Shown piece by piece: positions 52,527 to 60,721 of a DNA stretch of 64,000 nt. Below the pieces are notes generated by a model. The model saw only the letters and a list, made by a program, of their open reading frames with translations, searched no databases and was not told the DNA's origin. Both the position numbers and the translations under genes were made by a program. How positions within the stretch are numbered: position 1 is the first letter of the stretch; every line of letters begins with the position of its first letter. Origin of the DNA: Polynucleobacter sp. es-EL-1. GTDB taxonomy: Bacteria; Pseudomonadota; Gammaproteobacteria; Burkholderiales; Burkholderiaceae. The DNA lies in contig NZ_CP061310.1 of NCBI RefSeq assembly GCF_018687975.1, positions 1,178,001 to 1,242,000 of the forward strand, in the 5' to 3' direction.

Positions 52527-53656
52527 GATGAAAGGTAGCGTTGCAAATCGTTAAACAAGGCCAATAAGGAAATGGAAATCAGGAGCAAAAAACCCGCTTT
52601 TTGGAGCTTTTCCTGCATAGAAATCGATATTCGCTTACCAGCAACCAACTCCCATGCATCATACAGGAGCTGACCCCCATCCAGCATCGGCAAAGGCAGC
52701 AAATTTAACAAGCCAATACTGATACTCATCAGAGCCAAAAAGGCTACAAAGGGCTGCCAGCCGACTTGAGCTGACTTCCCGGCCATATCCGCAATACTCA
52801 AAGGACCGCCAAGCTGTTTTAGAGTGGTTTGCCCTGTAAATAAGCCGATCATGAGCCTAAAGGAGACCTTGGTCACCAGATAGACCCTTTCGCTGGCAAA
52901 AAATAGGGCCTCAATGGGGCCCAATTTGAGCTCTGTCCACTGTTCCGGAGGGAGAGGCTGGGGCAATATTCCCAAGGCTTTCATGGGGTCAGAATCTGGC
53001 GAAATTGGTGGTAAATCTACCCCTCTAAAAACCTTAATGAAGCGAGCTCCAGACGGATCGGTCAACTCTAGGGCAAAGCCCCGCTCACTGGCTAAGGCAT
53101 CGAGCAGGTGCCAGCGCAAAGCATTCCAACTCACTATCGGATCAAACTCCTCTGCATTGGGAGGGTTAACCGTATCTCCGGATAGCAGTTTCCAGCCTAA
53201 TACTTGGTCGTCAGCGGCCAAGCCCAAATTAGCCGCAACCGAGCTTTCAGGGGGAGCCTGCAAGCGTGCGGGTAATTGGGGCACCCCGCTGACATAAATG
53301 ACTGAAAACAATACGATCGCTAGCAGAAAATTGGCTAGCGGTCCGGCTGCCACAATTAAAGAGCGTTGCCAAAGCGGTTTTACATCAAACGACGCTCCTC
53401 GATCCGCAACATTAATAACTTGTTGGCCATCTCTCGCATCTAGTAATTTGACATATCCGCCCAAGGGAATGGAGGCAATAACCCATTCTGTTCCATTCTT
53501 TGCGCGATAGGTATAGAGTGGTTTTCCAAACCCTAAAGCAAAGCGCAAGACCTTAACGCCACATAAACGCGCAACTGAAAAATGGCCATACTCATGAAAA
53601 CTCACCAATACCCCAAGAGTGACCAGAAATGCAGCAAGAGTCATTAAAGCCTGCAT
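52523..53656 (-). CDS. rseP: Site-2 protease RseP
   Basis: A 377-residue intramembrane zinc metalloprotease. The active site H21-E-Y-G-H25 lies in the first membrane segment, followed by AAGPLANFLLAIVLFSVIYV and the third ligand motif NLLPLPMLDGGQLLYD near residue 310. E. coli RseP has about 450 residues and two PDZ domains; here the periplasmic region between the membrane segments is short enough for only one. It probably trims anti-sigma factors and signal-peptide remnants. I chose the ATG at 53656; a TTG two codons earlier is the alternative. Confidence 0.93.
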   Translation of the reverse strand: MQALMTLAAFLVTLGVLVSFHEYGHFSVARLCGVKVLRFALGFGKPLYTYRAKNGTEWVIASIPLGGYVKLLDARDGQQVINVADRGASFDVKPLWQRSLIVAAGPLANFLLAIVLFSVIYVSGVPQLPARLQAPPESSVAANLGLAADDQVLGWKLLSGDTVNPPNAEEFDPIVSWNALRWHLLDALASERGFALELTDPSGARFIKVFRGVDLPPISPDSDPMKALGILPQPLPPEQWTELKLGPIEALFFASERVYLVTKVSFRLMIGLFTGQTTLKQLGGPLSIADMAGKSAQVGWQPFVAFLALMSISIGLLNLLPLPMLDGGQLLYDAWELVAGKRISISMQEKLQKAGFLLLISISLLALFNDLQRYLSS

Positions 53657-53667
53657 ATCCAAATGCT

Positions 53668-54858
53668 CTATCGACTGATGCTATGGACAAAACTGCTTGC
53701 CACAGCACGTGCTTGTGCATCCGCTTGCAAAATTGTCTCTAGTGAATTTGCCTCAATAGGCGCAATAGTATCGAGAGCATGCTCTACGACTTGAGCAATT
53801 TGCAAATAGGGTAGACCAGAATCCAAAAATGCCGCTACCGCAACCTCATTGGCTGCATTTAATATCGTCGGCGCCGTACCCCCTGCCCTTGCTGCAGAAA
53901 ATGCTAAGTTCAGACAAGGAAACTGAGCAAGATTAGGCTCTGAAAAACTCAAGCTTGCTAATTGAGTCAGGTTCAATTGGCCAACACCTGCATCAATGCG
54001 CTCGGGCCATGCCAAGCCATAAGCAATCGGAGTGCGCATGTCTGGTTGCCCCATTTGGGCTAGAACAGAACCATCGCGATAACGCACCATGGAATGAACA
54101 ACACTCTGCGGATGAATCAGAACCTTAATTTTGTCTAATGGCAAACCAAATAACCAAAAGGCTTCAATCACCTCAAGACCTTTATTCATCATGGTTGCTG
54201 AATCTACCGAAATCTTTCTACCCATCACCCAGTTCGGATGAGCACAGGCCTGTTCTGGCGTAATTGTCGCCAAACTAGTCGCTGGCAAATCTCTAAATGG
54301 ACCACCTGATGCAGTTAACCAAAGCTCTTCTACACCAAGATGATCTGCAGGGGACTGGGTGAAGCGATCAGGCAGGCATTGGAAGATGGCATTGTGCTCA
54401 CTATCAATGGGGAGTAATTCACCGCCACCCTCTTTCATCGCTTGCATAAATAAATTGCCAGACATCACTAGAGCCTCTTTATTGGCTAGCAACACACGCT
54501 TACCAGCTTTAGCAGCCGCTAGGGTCGGCACTAAACCAGCAGCCCCAACAATGGCAGCCATTACGGTGTCACATCCAGATTCAGTTACTGCAGTAACGAG
54601 CGCTTGCGGACCATACAGCACTTGCGTAGAAATTTGTTGTGCTTGTAGCAATCGACTAAGTTGTGAAGCACCCTGTGCATCAGCAACTACCGCAATCAGC
54701 GGCTTGAACTCAAGACATTGAGCAGCAAGTCGCTCAATTTGTTTCGCCGCAGTCAGTGCAACAACTTTAAAACGATCTGGATGCGCACGAATCACATCTA
54801 AGGTATTTACCCCGATCGAACCGGTAGAACCCAGAATGGCAACCTGTCTTACCGCCAT
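53668..54858 (-). CDS. dxr: 1-deoxy-D-xylulose-5-phosphate reductoisomerase
   Basis: The 396-residue enzyme makes 2-C-methyl-D-erythritol 4-phosphate, the first committed step of the non-mevalonate isoprenoid pathway. The NADPH site is [14 protein letters not shown] at the N terminus. The metal and substrate sites lie in [14 protein letters not shown] near residue 152 and in [33 protein letters not shown]-type sequence (here [17 protein letters not shown]) follows. Its start overlaps the cdsA stop (TAATG). Confidence 0.96.
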   Translation of the reverse strand: [396 protein letters not shown]

Positions 54859-55685
54859 TAAATCAACCCAGCAAGTAAAGCTGCAATTGGCATCGTCGGA
54901 ATCAAGGCGTCAACACGATCTAGCACCCCGCCGTGCCCCGGTAATAAATGACTGCTATCCTTGACCCCTGCCAAGCGTTTCAATTGAGATTCAAAGAGAT
55001 CACCGAAGACACTAAAGGCCGTCAACACAGTGACCATAACAAACATGGGCACCCAACCAAAACGAACCGCCCATGCACCAAACAAAGTATCACCTAAGGG
55101 CAGATAAGCTACACACAAGAATGCATAGAGGTAGCACAGCAGCAAACCACCGAGCGCGCCCTCAATAGATTTTCCAGGACTAATCTGGGCTGCTAATTTA
55201 CGCTTTCCGAATGCTTTACCAACAAAGTAAGCCCCAATGTCAGCAACCCACACTAAAGCCATGATGCTTAGTAAAAATACGAGACCTAGCTCACGCAAAA
55301 ATACTAGGGCAAACCAAGTTGCCGGAAGAATGATGAGCCCCAGAATGCTATAGAACGGCTTCAGCTTTTGCAAAGAGAGATTCATTCCCTTGGCCAATAT
55401 GAATGGCGCAATGAAGAACCAAAATACCACCGCCATCATTAATAAGGAAAATTGCCATGCGACTGCTTGCATACCCAATAAAAATAAGATGATCGCCAGA
55501 CAAAACAAGGCATAGAGCCAAGCAGCTAATTTAGCTTCTGGAGCAATCATCCGACTCCATTCCCAAGCAGCAGCAATCAGCGCTACTAGAAAAAAGATGC
55601 CAAGGTAAAACGCTGGCAATAGAAACAAGATGGGAAGTAGTATCGCCAGCAAAATAGTGGCGGTAATGATGCGGGTTTTTAACAT
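54858..55685 (-). CDS. cdsA: Phosphatidate cytidylyltransferase
   Basis: This 275-residue membrane protein has about eight hydrophobic segments and the CDP-diglyceride synthase signature near its C terminus (SVFGDLFESQLKRLAGVKDSS, then LPGHGGVLDRVDALIPTMP). It makes CDP-diacylglycerol for phospholipid synthesis. The Lys-rich ISPGKSIEGALGG loop near residue 175 is typical. It lies between uppS (15 bp upstream) and dxr (overlapping). Confidence 0.95.
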   Translation of the reverse strand: MLKTRIITATILLAILLPILFLLPAFYLGIFFLVALIAAAWEWSRMIAPEAKLAAWLYALFCLAIILFLLGMQAVAWQFSLLMMAVVFWFFIAPFILAKGMNLSLQKLKPFYSILGLIILPATWFALVFLRELGLVFLLSIMALVWVADIGAYFVGKAFGKRKLAAQISPGKSIEGALGGLLLCYLYAFLCVAYLPLGDTLFGAWAVRFGWVPMFVMVTVLTAFSVFGDLFESQLKRLAGVKDSSHLLPGHGGVLDRVDALIPTMPIAALLAGLI

Positions 55686-55700
55686 ATGGTTGGGGCGCGC

Positions 55701-56474
55701 TTAGACAGCATCACTCATGGGCTGAGTCGCAAGCTGCGCGCTAGTGCGACCGAAGCGACGTTCACGCTGGCTAAACCAATCAAAGGCTTTATGAAGTTCA
55801 GCTTCATCAAAGTCAGGCCAAAGTACATCCGTAAAATACAACTCGGTATACGCCAGTTGCCACAGTAAAAAATTGCTAACGCGCTGCTCTCCACCAGTTC
55901 GAATAAAGAGATCAGGCTCGGGAGCATACGCCATCGATAAATGGGGCTGCAATAATTCTTCACAGACTTGCTCCGGCTTTAATCCTGGGTTACTCGCCAA
56001 ACATTGACGCATAGCTTGCAAGATATCCCAACGACCACCGTAGTTAGCCGCAATCGTGAACGTCAACCCCTTACAGCCAGCGGTTTTTTCTTCAGAGAAC
56101 TCCACCATCTCTTGAATTGCAGTGTCAAACCGACTCAAATCGCCAATGAGACGCAAAGCAATATCGTTTTCTGCCAATCGAGAGACTTCGCTTTTCAGTG
56201 ACTTTAGAAAAAGTTTCATTAAAAAACCCACCTCTTCTGGTGGACGGCGCCAGTTCTCAGAGCTAAAAGCAAAGACAGTGAGATATTCAACGCCCAAACG
56301 ACGGCATTCTTGAACAATCTTACGAACAGCAGTGAGACCTTCTGAGTGCCCCGCAACTCTTGGCATAAAACGTTTGCTAGCCCAGCGACCGTTACCATCC
56401 ATAATGATGGCAACGTGTCTTGGAATAGCACGCACCTCTGGAACGACTAAGGTAGAGCTAGCGTGTTGGGTCAT
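55701..56474 (-). CDS. uppS: Undecaprenyl diphosphate synthase
   Basis: The 257-residue cis-prenyltransferase makes the C55 lipid carrier used for peptidoglycan and LPS. D26 in HVAIIMDGNGRWA binds magnesium and the diphosphate. GHSEGL, FAFSSENWRRP near residue 76 and PEPDLFIRTGGEQRVSNFLLWQ near residue 200 match the family. It lies 31 bp after frr. Confidence 0.96.
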   Translation of the reverse strand: MTQHASSTLVVPEVRAIPRHVAIIMDGNGRWASKRFMPRVAGHSEGLTAVRKIVQECRRLGVEYLTVFAFSSENWRRPPEEVGFLMKLFLKSLKSEVSRLAENDIALRLIGDLSRFDTAIQEMVEFSEEKTAGCKGLTFTIAANYGGRWDILQAMRQCLASNPGLKPEQVCEELLQPHLSMAYAPEPDLFIRTGGEQRVSNFLLWQLAYTELYFTDVLWPDFDEAELHKAFDWFSQRERRFGRTSAQLATQPMSDAV

Positions 56475-56505
56475 AAAGAACGGTTAGTAGAAATCAACTT
56501 GACGA

Positions 56506-57066
56506 TTAAACCGTCATGATCTCTTTTTCTTTTTCTGAAACAATTTTGTCAATCTCTACAACAGCCCGATCAGTCATCTTCTGAATTTCATCAGTAGCGC
56601 GACGCTCTTCATCTTCAGAAATTTCTTTATCTTTAGTTAGACGCTTGAGGTGTTCGTTGGCATCACGACGTAAATTACGAACAGCAATCTTGCTCTCTTC
56701 ACCTTCGTTTTTAACCACCTTAGTTAAGTCACGACGACGCTCTTCTGTCAGTGCTGGCATGGGTACGCGGATGACCGTTCCCTGCGAAGAAGGATTAAGA
56801 CCTAAATCAGAATCTCGGATGGCCTTTTCGATGGCCGCAACCATCGTTTTTTCAAAGGGCTGAACATTAATTGTTCTTGCATCTGCTAAGCCCAAGTTAG
56901 CAACCTGACTCAAAGGGGTTGGGTTGCCGTAGTAATCAACCTGGATATGCTCCAAAATTCCAGGGTTGGCACGACCAGAACGAATTTTTGCAAGATTCGC
57001 CTTCAAAGCCTCGAGAGACTTTTGCATCTTTTGATCAGTGTTAGTTTTAATTTCTGCTGCGGACAT
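56506..57066 (-). CDS. frr: Ribosome recycling factor
   Basis: The 186-residue protein splits post-termination ribosomes together with EF-G. RSGRANPGILEHIQVDYYG near residue 32, RVPMPALTEERRRDLTK and the helical C terminus are diagnostic. I chose the ATG at 57066 because AGGAGG precedes it at 5-bp spacing; a TTG one codon upstream is less likely. It lies 11 bp after pyrH. Confidence 0.96.
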   Translation of the reverse strand: MSAAEIKTNTDQKMQKSLEALKANLAKIRSGRANPGILEHIQVDYYGNPTPLSQVANLGLADARTINVQPFEKTMVAAIEKAIRDSDLGLNPSSQGTVIRVPMPALTEERRRDLTKVVKNEGEESKIAVRNLRRDANEHLKRLTKDKEISEDEERRATDEIQKMTDRAVVEIDKIVSEKEKEIMTV

Positions 57067-57077
57067 CAAGCCTCCTA

Positions 57078-57788
57078 TTAAACGTGCACTAAAGTACCTT
57101 CAGATTCTCCTTGAACCACGCGCATTAAGGCGCCTGGCTTGAGAATTGAAAATACCTTGATTGGTAATTTACGATCGCGGCACAAGGCGAATGCAGTTGC
57201 ATCCATCACTTGCAAGTTTTTGATGAGAGCCTCATCAAAAGTGATCGTTTTGTATAAAGTGGCACTAGGATCCTTTACTGGATCAGCACTATAGATACCA
57301 TCTACCTTAGTGGCTTTAAGCATAATCTCAACACCCATCTCCGCACCGCGGAGCGCAGCTGCAGTATCAGTGGTGAAGAATGGGTTACCAGTACCCGCAG
57401 CAAAGATGACTACCTTACCTTCGCTCAAAGCTCGTATTGCACGTGGACGGATATAAGGCTCAACCACTTGATCCATTCTGAGGGCAGACTGAACACGAGC
57501 CTCAACACCTTTTTGACGCAAAGCATCTTGCAACGCAAGTGAATTCATCATGGTGGCGAGCATACCCATGTAATCAGCTGTTGCACGATCCATGCCGGCA
57601 GCGCCACCCGCAACACCGCGGAAAATATTACCGCCACCAATTACGATAGCCAATTCCACGCCAGTATTTACTACATCAGCAATTTCTTTAACCATGGAAT
57701 CGATGGTGACGGGATTGATCCCGAAAGCATCATCCCCCATCAGGGCCTCACCAGAGAGTTTTAAGAGAACACGTTTGTAGGCTGGCAT
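57078..57788 (-). CDS. pyrH: UMP kinase
   Basis: The 236-residue amino-acid-kinase-fold enzyme phosphorylates UMP to UDP. KRVLLKLSGEALMGDDAFGI lies at the N terminus, IVIGGGNIFRG near residue 51 and GTGNPFFTTDTAAALR near residue 135. I chose the ATG at 57788, which gives the normal MPAYKRVLLKLSGE start. It begins the frr-uppS-cdsA run, with its own promoter candidate and the tsf terminator upstream. Confidence 0.96.
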   Translation of the reverse strand: MPAYKRVLLKLSGEALMGDDAFGINPVTIDSMVKEIADVVNTGVELAIVIGGGNIFRGVAGGAAGMDRATADYMGMLATMMNSLALQDALRQKGVEARVQSALRMDQVVEPYIRPRAIRALSEGKVVIFAAGTGNPFFTTDTAAALRGAEMGVEIMLKATKVDGIYSADPVKDPSATLYKTITFDEALIKNLQVMDATAFALCRDRKLPIKVFSILKPGALMRVVQGESEGTLVHV

Positions 57789-57868
57789 CGTTATATTTTC
57801 CGTAATTTTGCTAAGCAAATTGATGCTTAGCTTATTGATCTTTAAGTACTTTTTAATATTCCACTGGA

Positions 57869-57874
57869 ATTATA
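57869..57874 (-). promoter_or_regulatory. -10 box of a candidate pyrH promoter
   Basis: A perfect TATAAT lies on the minus strand about 80 bp upstream of the pyrH ATG and just after the tsf terminator. The -35 region (GTTTGA at 16-bp spacing) is weak. The leader includes the short palindrome TTTGCTTAGCAAA (57807-57819). Confidence 0.5.
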
Positions 57875-57900
57875 AAGGGCTTGTGAAAGATCAAACAAAA

Positions 57901-57928
57901 GGGCATAGAAACCAAGGTTTCTATGCCC
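57901..57928. terminator. Intrinsic terminator after tsf
   Basis: GGGCATAGAAACC (57901-57913) pairs perfectly with GGTTTCTATGCCC (57916-57928) over 13 bp, with only two bases between as written. On the minus strand the hairpin is followed by TTTTGTTTG. It lies 48 bp after the tsf stop, so it separates rpsB-tsf from pyrH, probably with partial read-through. Confidence 0.85.
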
Positions 57929-57975
57929 TTTTGAGCATGACAGCCTAACTGGGAGAACCCAGCAGTAAAGCCTGA

Positions 57976-58854
57976 TTAAGCGCCTTTAGCAGCGGCAACC
58001 TGAGCAGCCACTTCAGCCGCAAAGTCGTCTTGACGCTTCTCAATACCCTCGCCTACAACAAACATAGTGAATCCTTTGATTGTTGTATTAGCAGCCTTGA
58101 GCATCTGCTCAACAGTTTGCTTATCGTTTTTAACGAAAGTTTGGTTCAACAAAGAAACCTCTTTGAGGTACTTCTGAATAGAACCTTCAACCATCTTCTC
58201 AACGATTTCTGGTGGTTTACCAGATTCAGCAGCCTTTTGAACAGCCACACTACGCTCAATAGCAATTGCATCAGCAGGCACATCAGCCATTGATAAAGCT
58301 ACTGGCTTCATCGCGGCAATATGCATTGCTACATCTTTAGCGGCAGTCTCGTCACCCTCAAACTCCACCATGACACCAATACGAGTGCCGTGGAGATAAG
58401 AGACTAACTTGCTGCTACCTGCAAAACGCTTAAAGCGACGTGGCATGATGTTCTCGCCAATCTTACCGATCAAGGCGCTACGAACTTCATCAACTGTTTG
58501 ACCATTCATTGGAAGTGCGAGCAATGCGGCAACATCAGCTGGATTATTTTCAGCAACTAACTTGACACAAGCTTGTGTGAAGGCCAAAAAGTCATCGTTC
58601 TTAGAAACGAAGTCAGTTTCGCAGTTCACTTCAAGCAATGCACCAGTAGTGCCGTTAATGAATGAAGCAACAATACCTTCAGCAGTAATACGGGATGCTG
58701 CTTTACCTGCTTTGCTACCCAGCTTTACACGCAGAATCTCTTCTGCACGAGCCATATCACCATCAGCCTCAGTCAAAGCTTTTTTGCACTCCATCATTGG
58801 AGCATCAGTTTTGGCGCGTAACTCGCCAACCATTGCAGCGGTAATTGCGGCCAT
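57976..58854 (-). CDS. tsf: Elongation factor Ts
   Basis: The 292-residue guanine-nucleotide exchange factor for EF-Tu. The N-terminal UBA-like region has VGELRAKTDAPMMECKKALTE. The core has VNCETDFVSKNDDF near residue 78, where the TDF segment contacts EF-Tu, and the C terminus is helical. Its ATG overlaps the rpsB stop (TAATG). It is followed by a strong terminator. Confidence 0.96.
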   Translation of the reverse strand: MAAITAAMVGELRAKTDAPMMECKKALTEADGDMARAEEILRVKLGSKAGKAASRITAEGIVASFINGTTGALLEVNCETDFVSKNDDFLAFTQACVKLVAENNPADVAALLALPMNGQTVDEVRSALIGKIGENIMPRRFKRFAGSSKLVSYLHGTRIGVMVEFEGDETAAKDVAMHIAAMKPVALSMADVPADAIAIERSVAVQKAAESGKPPEIVEKMVEGSIQKYLKEVSLLNQTFVKNDKQTVEQMLKAANTTIKGFTMFVVGEGIEKRQDDFAAEVAAQVAAAKGA

Positions 58855-59603
58855 TATTCAGCTTTCCCTTCTTCAACAAACTCTTCTTCGCCTTCTTTAG
58901 CAGCGATCAAGATTTCTTGAACTGAATTTGCCTTACCTTCGAGGATTGCATCCGCAATGCCACGAGCGTAGAGGGTTACCGCTTTGCTGGAGTCATCATT
59001 ACCTGGGATGATGTAATCAACACCTTCTGGTGAGTGGTTGGTATCCACTACAGCGATCACTGGAATACCAAGCTTGTTCGCTTCGGTAATAGCAATCTTG
59101 TGATAACCAACGTCCACTACAAAAATCGCATCAGGAACGCCGTTCAAATCTTGAATACCACCAAGTGCTTTTTGCAACTTGTCGAGATCGCGATCATTCG
59201 TCAAAGCTTCTTTCTTAGAAAGCTTTTCCCAATCGCCAGCTTCTTTAGCAACTGCCATATCCTTCAAACGCTTGAGGGAACCTTTAACAGTTTTGAAATT
59301 GGTAAGCGTACCGCCCAACCAACGACTGTCGATGTATGGCATACCAGCACGAGCAGCTTCTTCAGCAATGATCTCGCGTGATTGACGCTTAGTACCAACG
59401 AATAAGATAGTTCCACGATTAGCAGCAACTTGTTTTGCAAATTTCAGGGCATCCTGAAACATTGGCAATGTTTTTTCCAAGTTGATGATGTGAATTTTGT
59501 TGCGATGACCGAAAATATAAGGGGCCATCTTTGGGGACCAGAAGCGAGTTTGGTGACCAAAATGGCAACCGGCTTCCAGCATTTGACGCATAGTTACTGA
59601 CAT
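58854..59603 (-). CDS. rpsB: Small ribosomal subunit protein uS2
   Basis: The 249-residue S2 protein begins MSVTMRQMLEAGCHFGHQTRFWSPKM. It has FVGTKRQSREIIAEEA near residue 66, YIDSRWLGGTLTNFKTVKGS near residue 90 and IPVIAVVDTNHSPEGVDYIIPGNDDS near residue 195. I chose the ATG at 59603 because of the family N terminus and the preceding AGGAG; a longer start at 59675 would extend into the leader. It forms a coupled pair with tsf. Confidence 0.97.
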   Translation of the reverse strand: MSVTMRQMLEAGCHFGHQTRFWSPKMAPYIFGHRNKIHIINLEKTLPMFQDALKFAKQVAANRGTILFVGTKRQSREIIAEEAARAGMPYIDSRWLGGTLTNFKTVKGSLKRLKDMAVAKEAGDWEKLSKKEALTNDRDLDKLQKALGGIQDLNGVPDAIFVVDVGYHKIAITEANKLGIPVIAVVDTNHSPEGVDYIIPGNDDSSKAVTLYARGIADAILEGKANSVQEILIAAKEGEEEFVEEGKAE

Positions 59604-59706
59604 AACTTCTCCTAAGGGTTGTGTTCTAAAGTTGAGTCCTAGCTGCGCTAAAAAACGCCACCCTGGAAGGCTCAACTCGCGATTTCAAGTCCAAAATAGA
59701 CCTGAG
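59604..59706 (-). promoter_or_regulatory. rpsB 5' leader with long inverted repeat
   Basis: On the minus strand AGTTGAG (59677-59671) is complementary to CTCAACT (59636-59630), which can close a stem-loop of about 48 bases starting roughly 30 bases after the predicted start site. E. coli rpsB has an S2-regulated leader; whether this one binds S2 is not known. Confidence 0.4.
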
Positions 59707-59712
59707 ACCAAA

Positions 59713-59718
59713 ATTATA
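59713..59718 (-). promoter_or_regulatory. -10 box of the rpsB promoter
   Basis: TATAAT on the minus strand lies about 110 bp upstream of the rpsB ATG in the 269-bp divergent gap with map. The sequence 17-18 bp upstream (TGGCTA) is a weak -35. Position and perfect -10 favour this as the start of the rpsB-tsf transcript. The rest of the gap up to 59872 holds a short TGCCCA/TGGGCA repeat near 59813 and no gene. Confidence 0.5.
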
Positions 59719-59872
59719 GCTTAAATATCAATGATCTAGCCAGGCTCGGCAGAGCCCAACTATGGATAGCGAGCGCCGATTAGGGTCTAGAAATAGGAGT
59801 AATTGAGGATTCTGCCCATTTTTTGGGCAACTGAGATCTGTCAAAAACTGCCAAGTCGTTGATAATCAAGGC

Positions 59873-60709
59873 ATGAATAGTGTATTTACCGCCGAAAAAG
59901 ACATCCTAGGGATGCGCGAAGCTGGCCGCCTAGCCAGTGAAGTTCTTGACCATGTAGCACCGCACGTTATAGCAGGGGTGAGCACTGGTGAGCTTGATCG
60001 CATTTGCCATGACTATATGCGCGATGTCCAAAAGACCATTCCTGCCCCATTGAACTATCAGCCACCAGGATATCCACCCTTCCCTGCCTCAATTTGCACT
60101 TCAGTCAATGATGTGATTTGCCATGGCATTCCTGGTGAAAAGATTTTGAAGACCGGCGATGTTGTTAACTTAGATATCACCGTCATCACCCCTGATGGTT
60201 ATTACGGCGATACCAGCCGCATGTTTATGGTTGGTGAAGTCTCGGTGCTGGCTAAGCGCCTCACCCAAATTACTTTTGAATGCATGTGGCTGGGCATTGC
60301 TCAGGTAAAACCTGGCGCATCACTAGGTGATATTGGTCATGTGATTCAAACGCATGCAGAAAAAGCAGGGTACTCCGTAGTTCGCGAGTACTGTGGCCAC
60401 GGTATTGGCAAAGTGTTTCACCAAGACCCTCAAATCCTGCACTATGGTCGCCCTGGTACCGGTGAAAAATTGCAAGAAGGCATGACTTTCACCATTGAGC
60501 CAATGATTAACGCTGGCAAACGCGATATCCGTACGATGCCTGATCAATGGACCGTAAAAACCAAAGATCGCAGCCTCTCTGCACAATGGGAGCACACTCT
60601 CTTGGTAACCGCTACTGGAGTTGAAGTTCTGACTTGGTCTGAGGGTAGCAACCCGCCTCCTGATTGCGTTAAAGGTCTCTCCTTTAGACCCAGCCTCGCT
60701 AGCGCTTAA
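59873..60709 (+). CDS. map: Methionine aminopeptidase, type I
   Basis: This 278-residue enzyme removes the initiator Met from nascent proteins. Metal ligands are in LDITVITPDGYYGDTSRMF (two Asp near residues 100 and 111), HGIGKVFHQDP (His near residue 174), FTIEPMIN (Glu) and WEHTLLVT (Glu). ICHGIPG near residue 80 provides another substrate-site His. It is divergent from rpsB, as in E. coli and most betaproteobacteria, and 12 bp ahead of glnD. Confidence 0.96.
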   Translation: MNSVFTAEKDILGMREAGRLASEVLDHVAPHVIAGVSTGELDRICHDYMRDVQKTIPAPLNYQPPGYPPFPASICTSVNDVICHGIPGEKILKTGDVVNLDITVITPDGYYGDTSRMFMVGEVSVLAKRLTQITFECMWLGIAQVKPGASLGDIGHVIQTHAEKAGYSVVREYCGHGIGKVFHQDPQILHYGRPGTGEKLQEGMTFTIEPMINAGKRDIRTMPDQWTVKTKDRSLSAQWEHTLLVTATGVEVLTWSEGSNPPPDCVKGLSFRPSLASA

Positions 60710-60721
60710 GCCCCCGGCATC

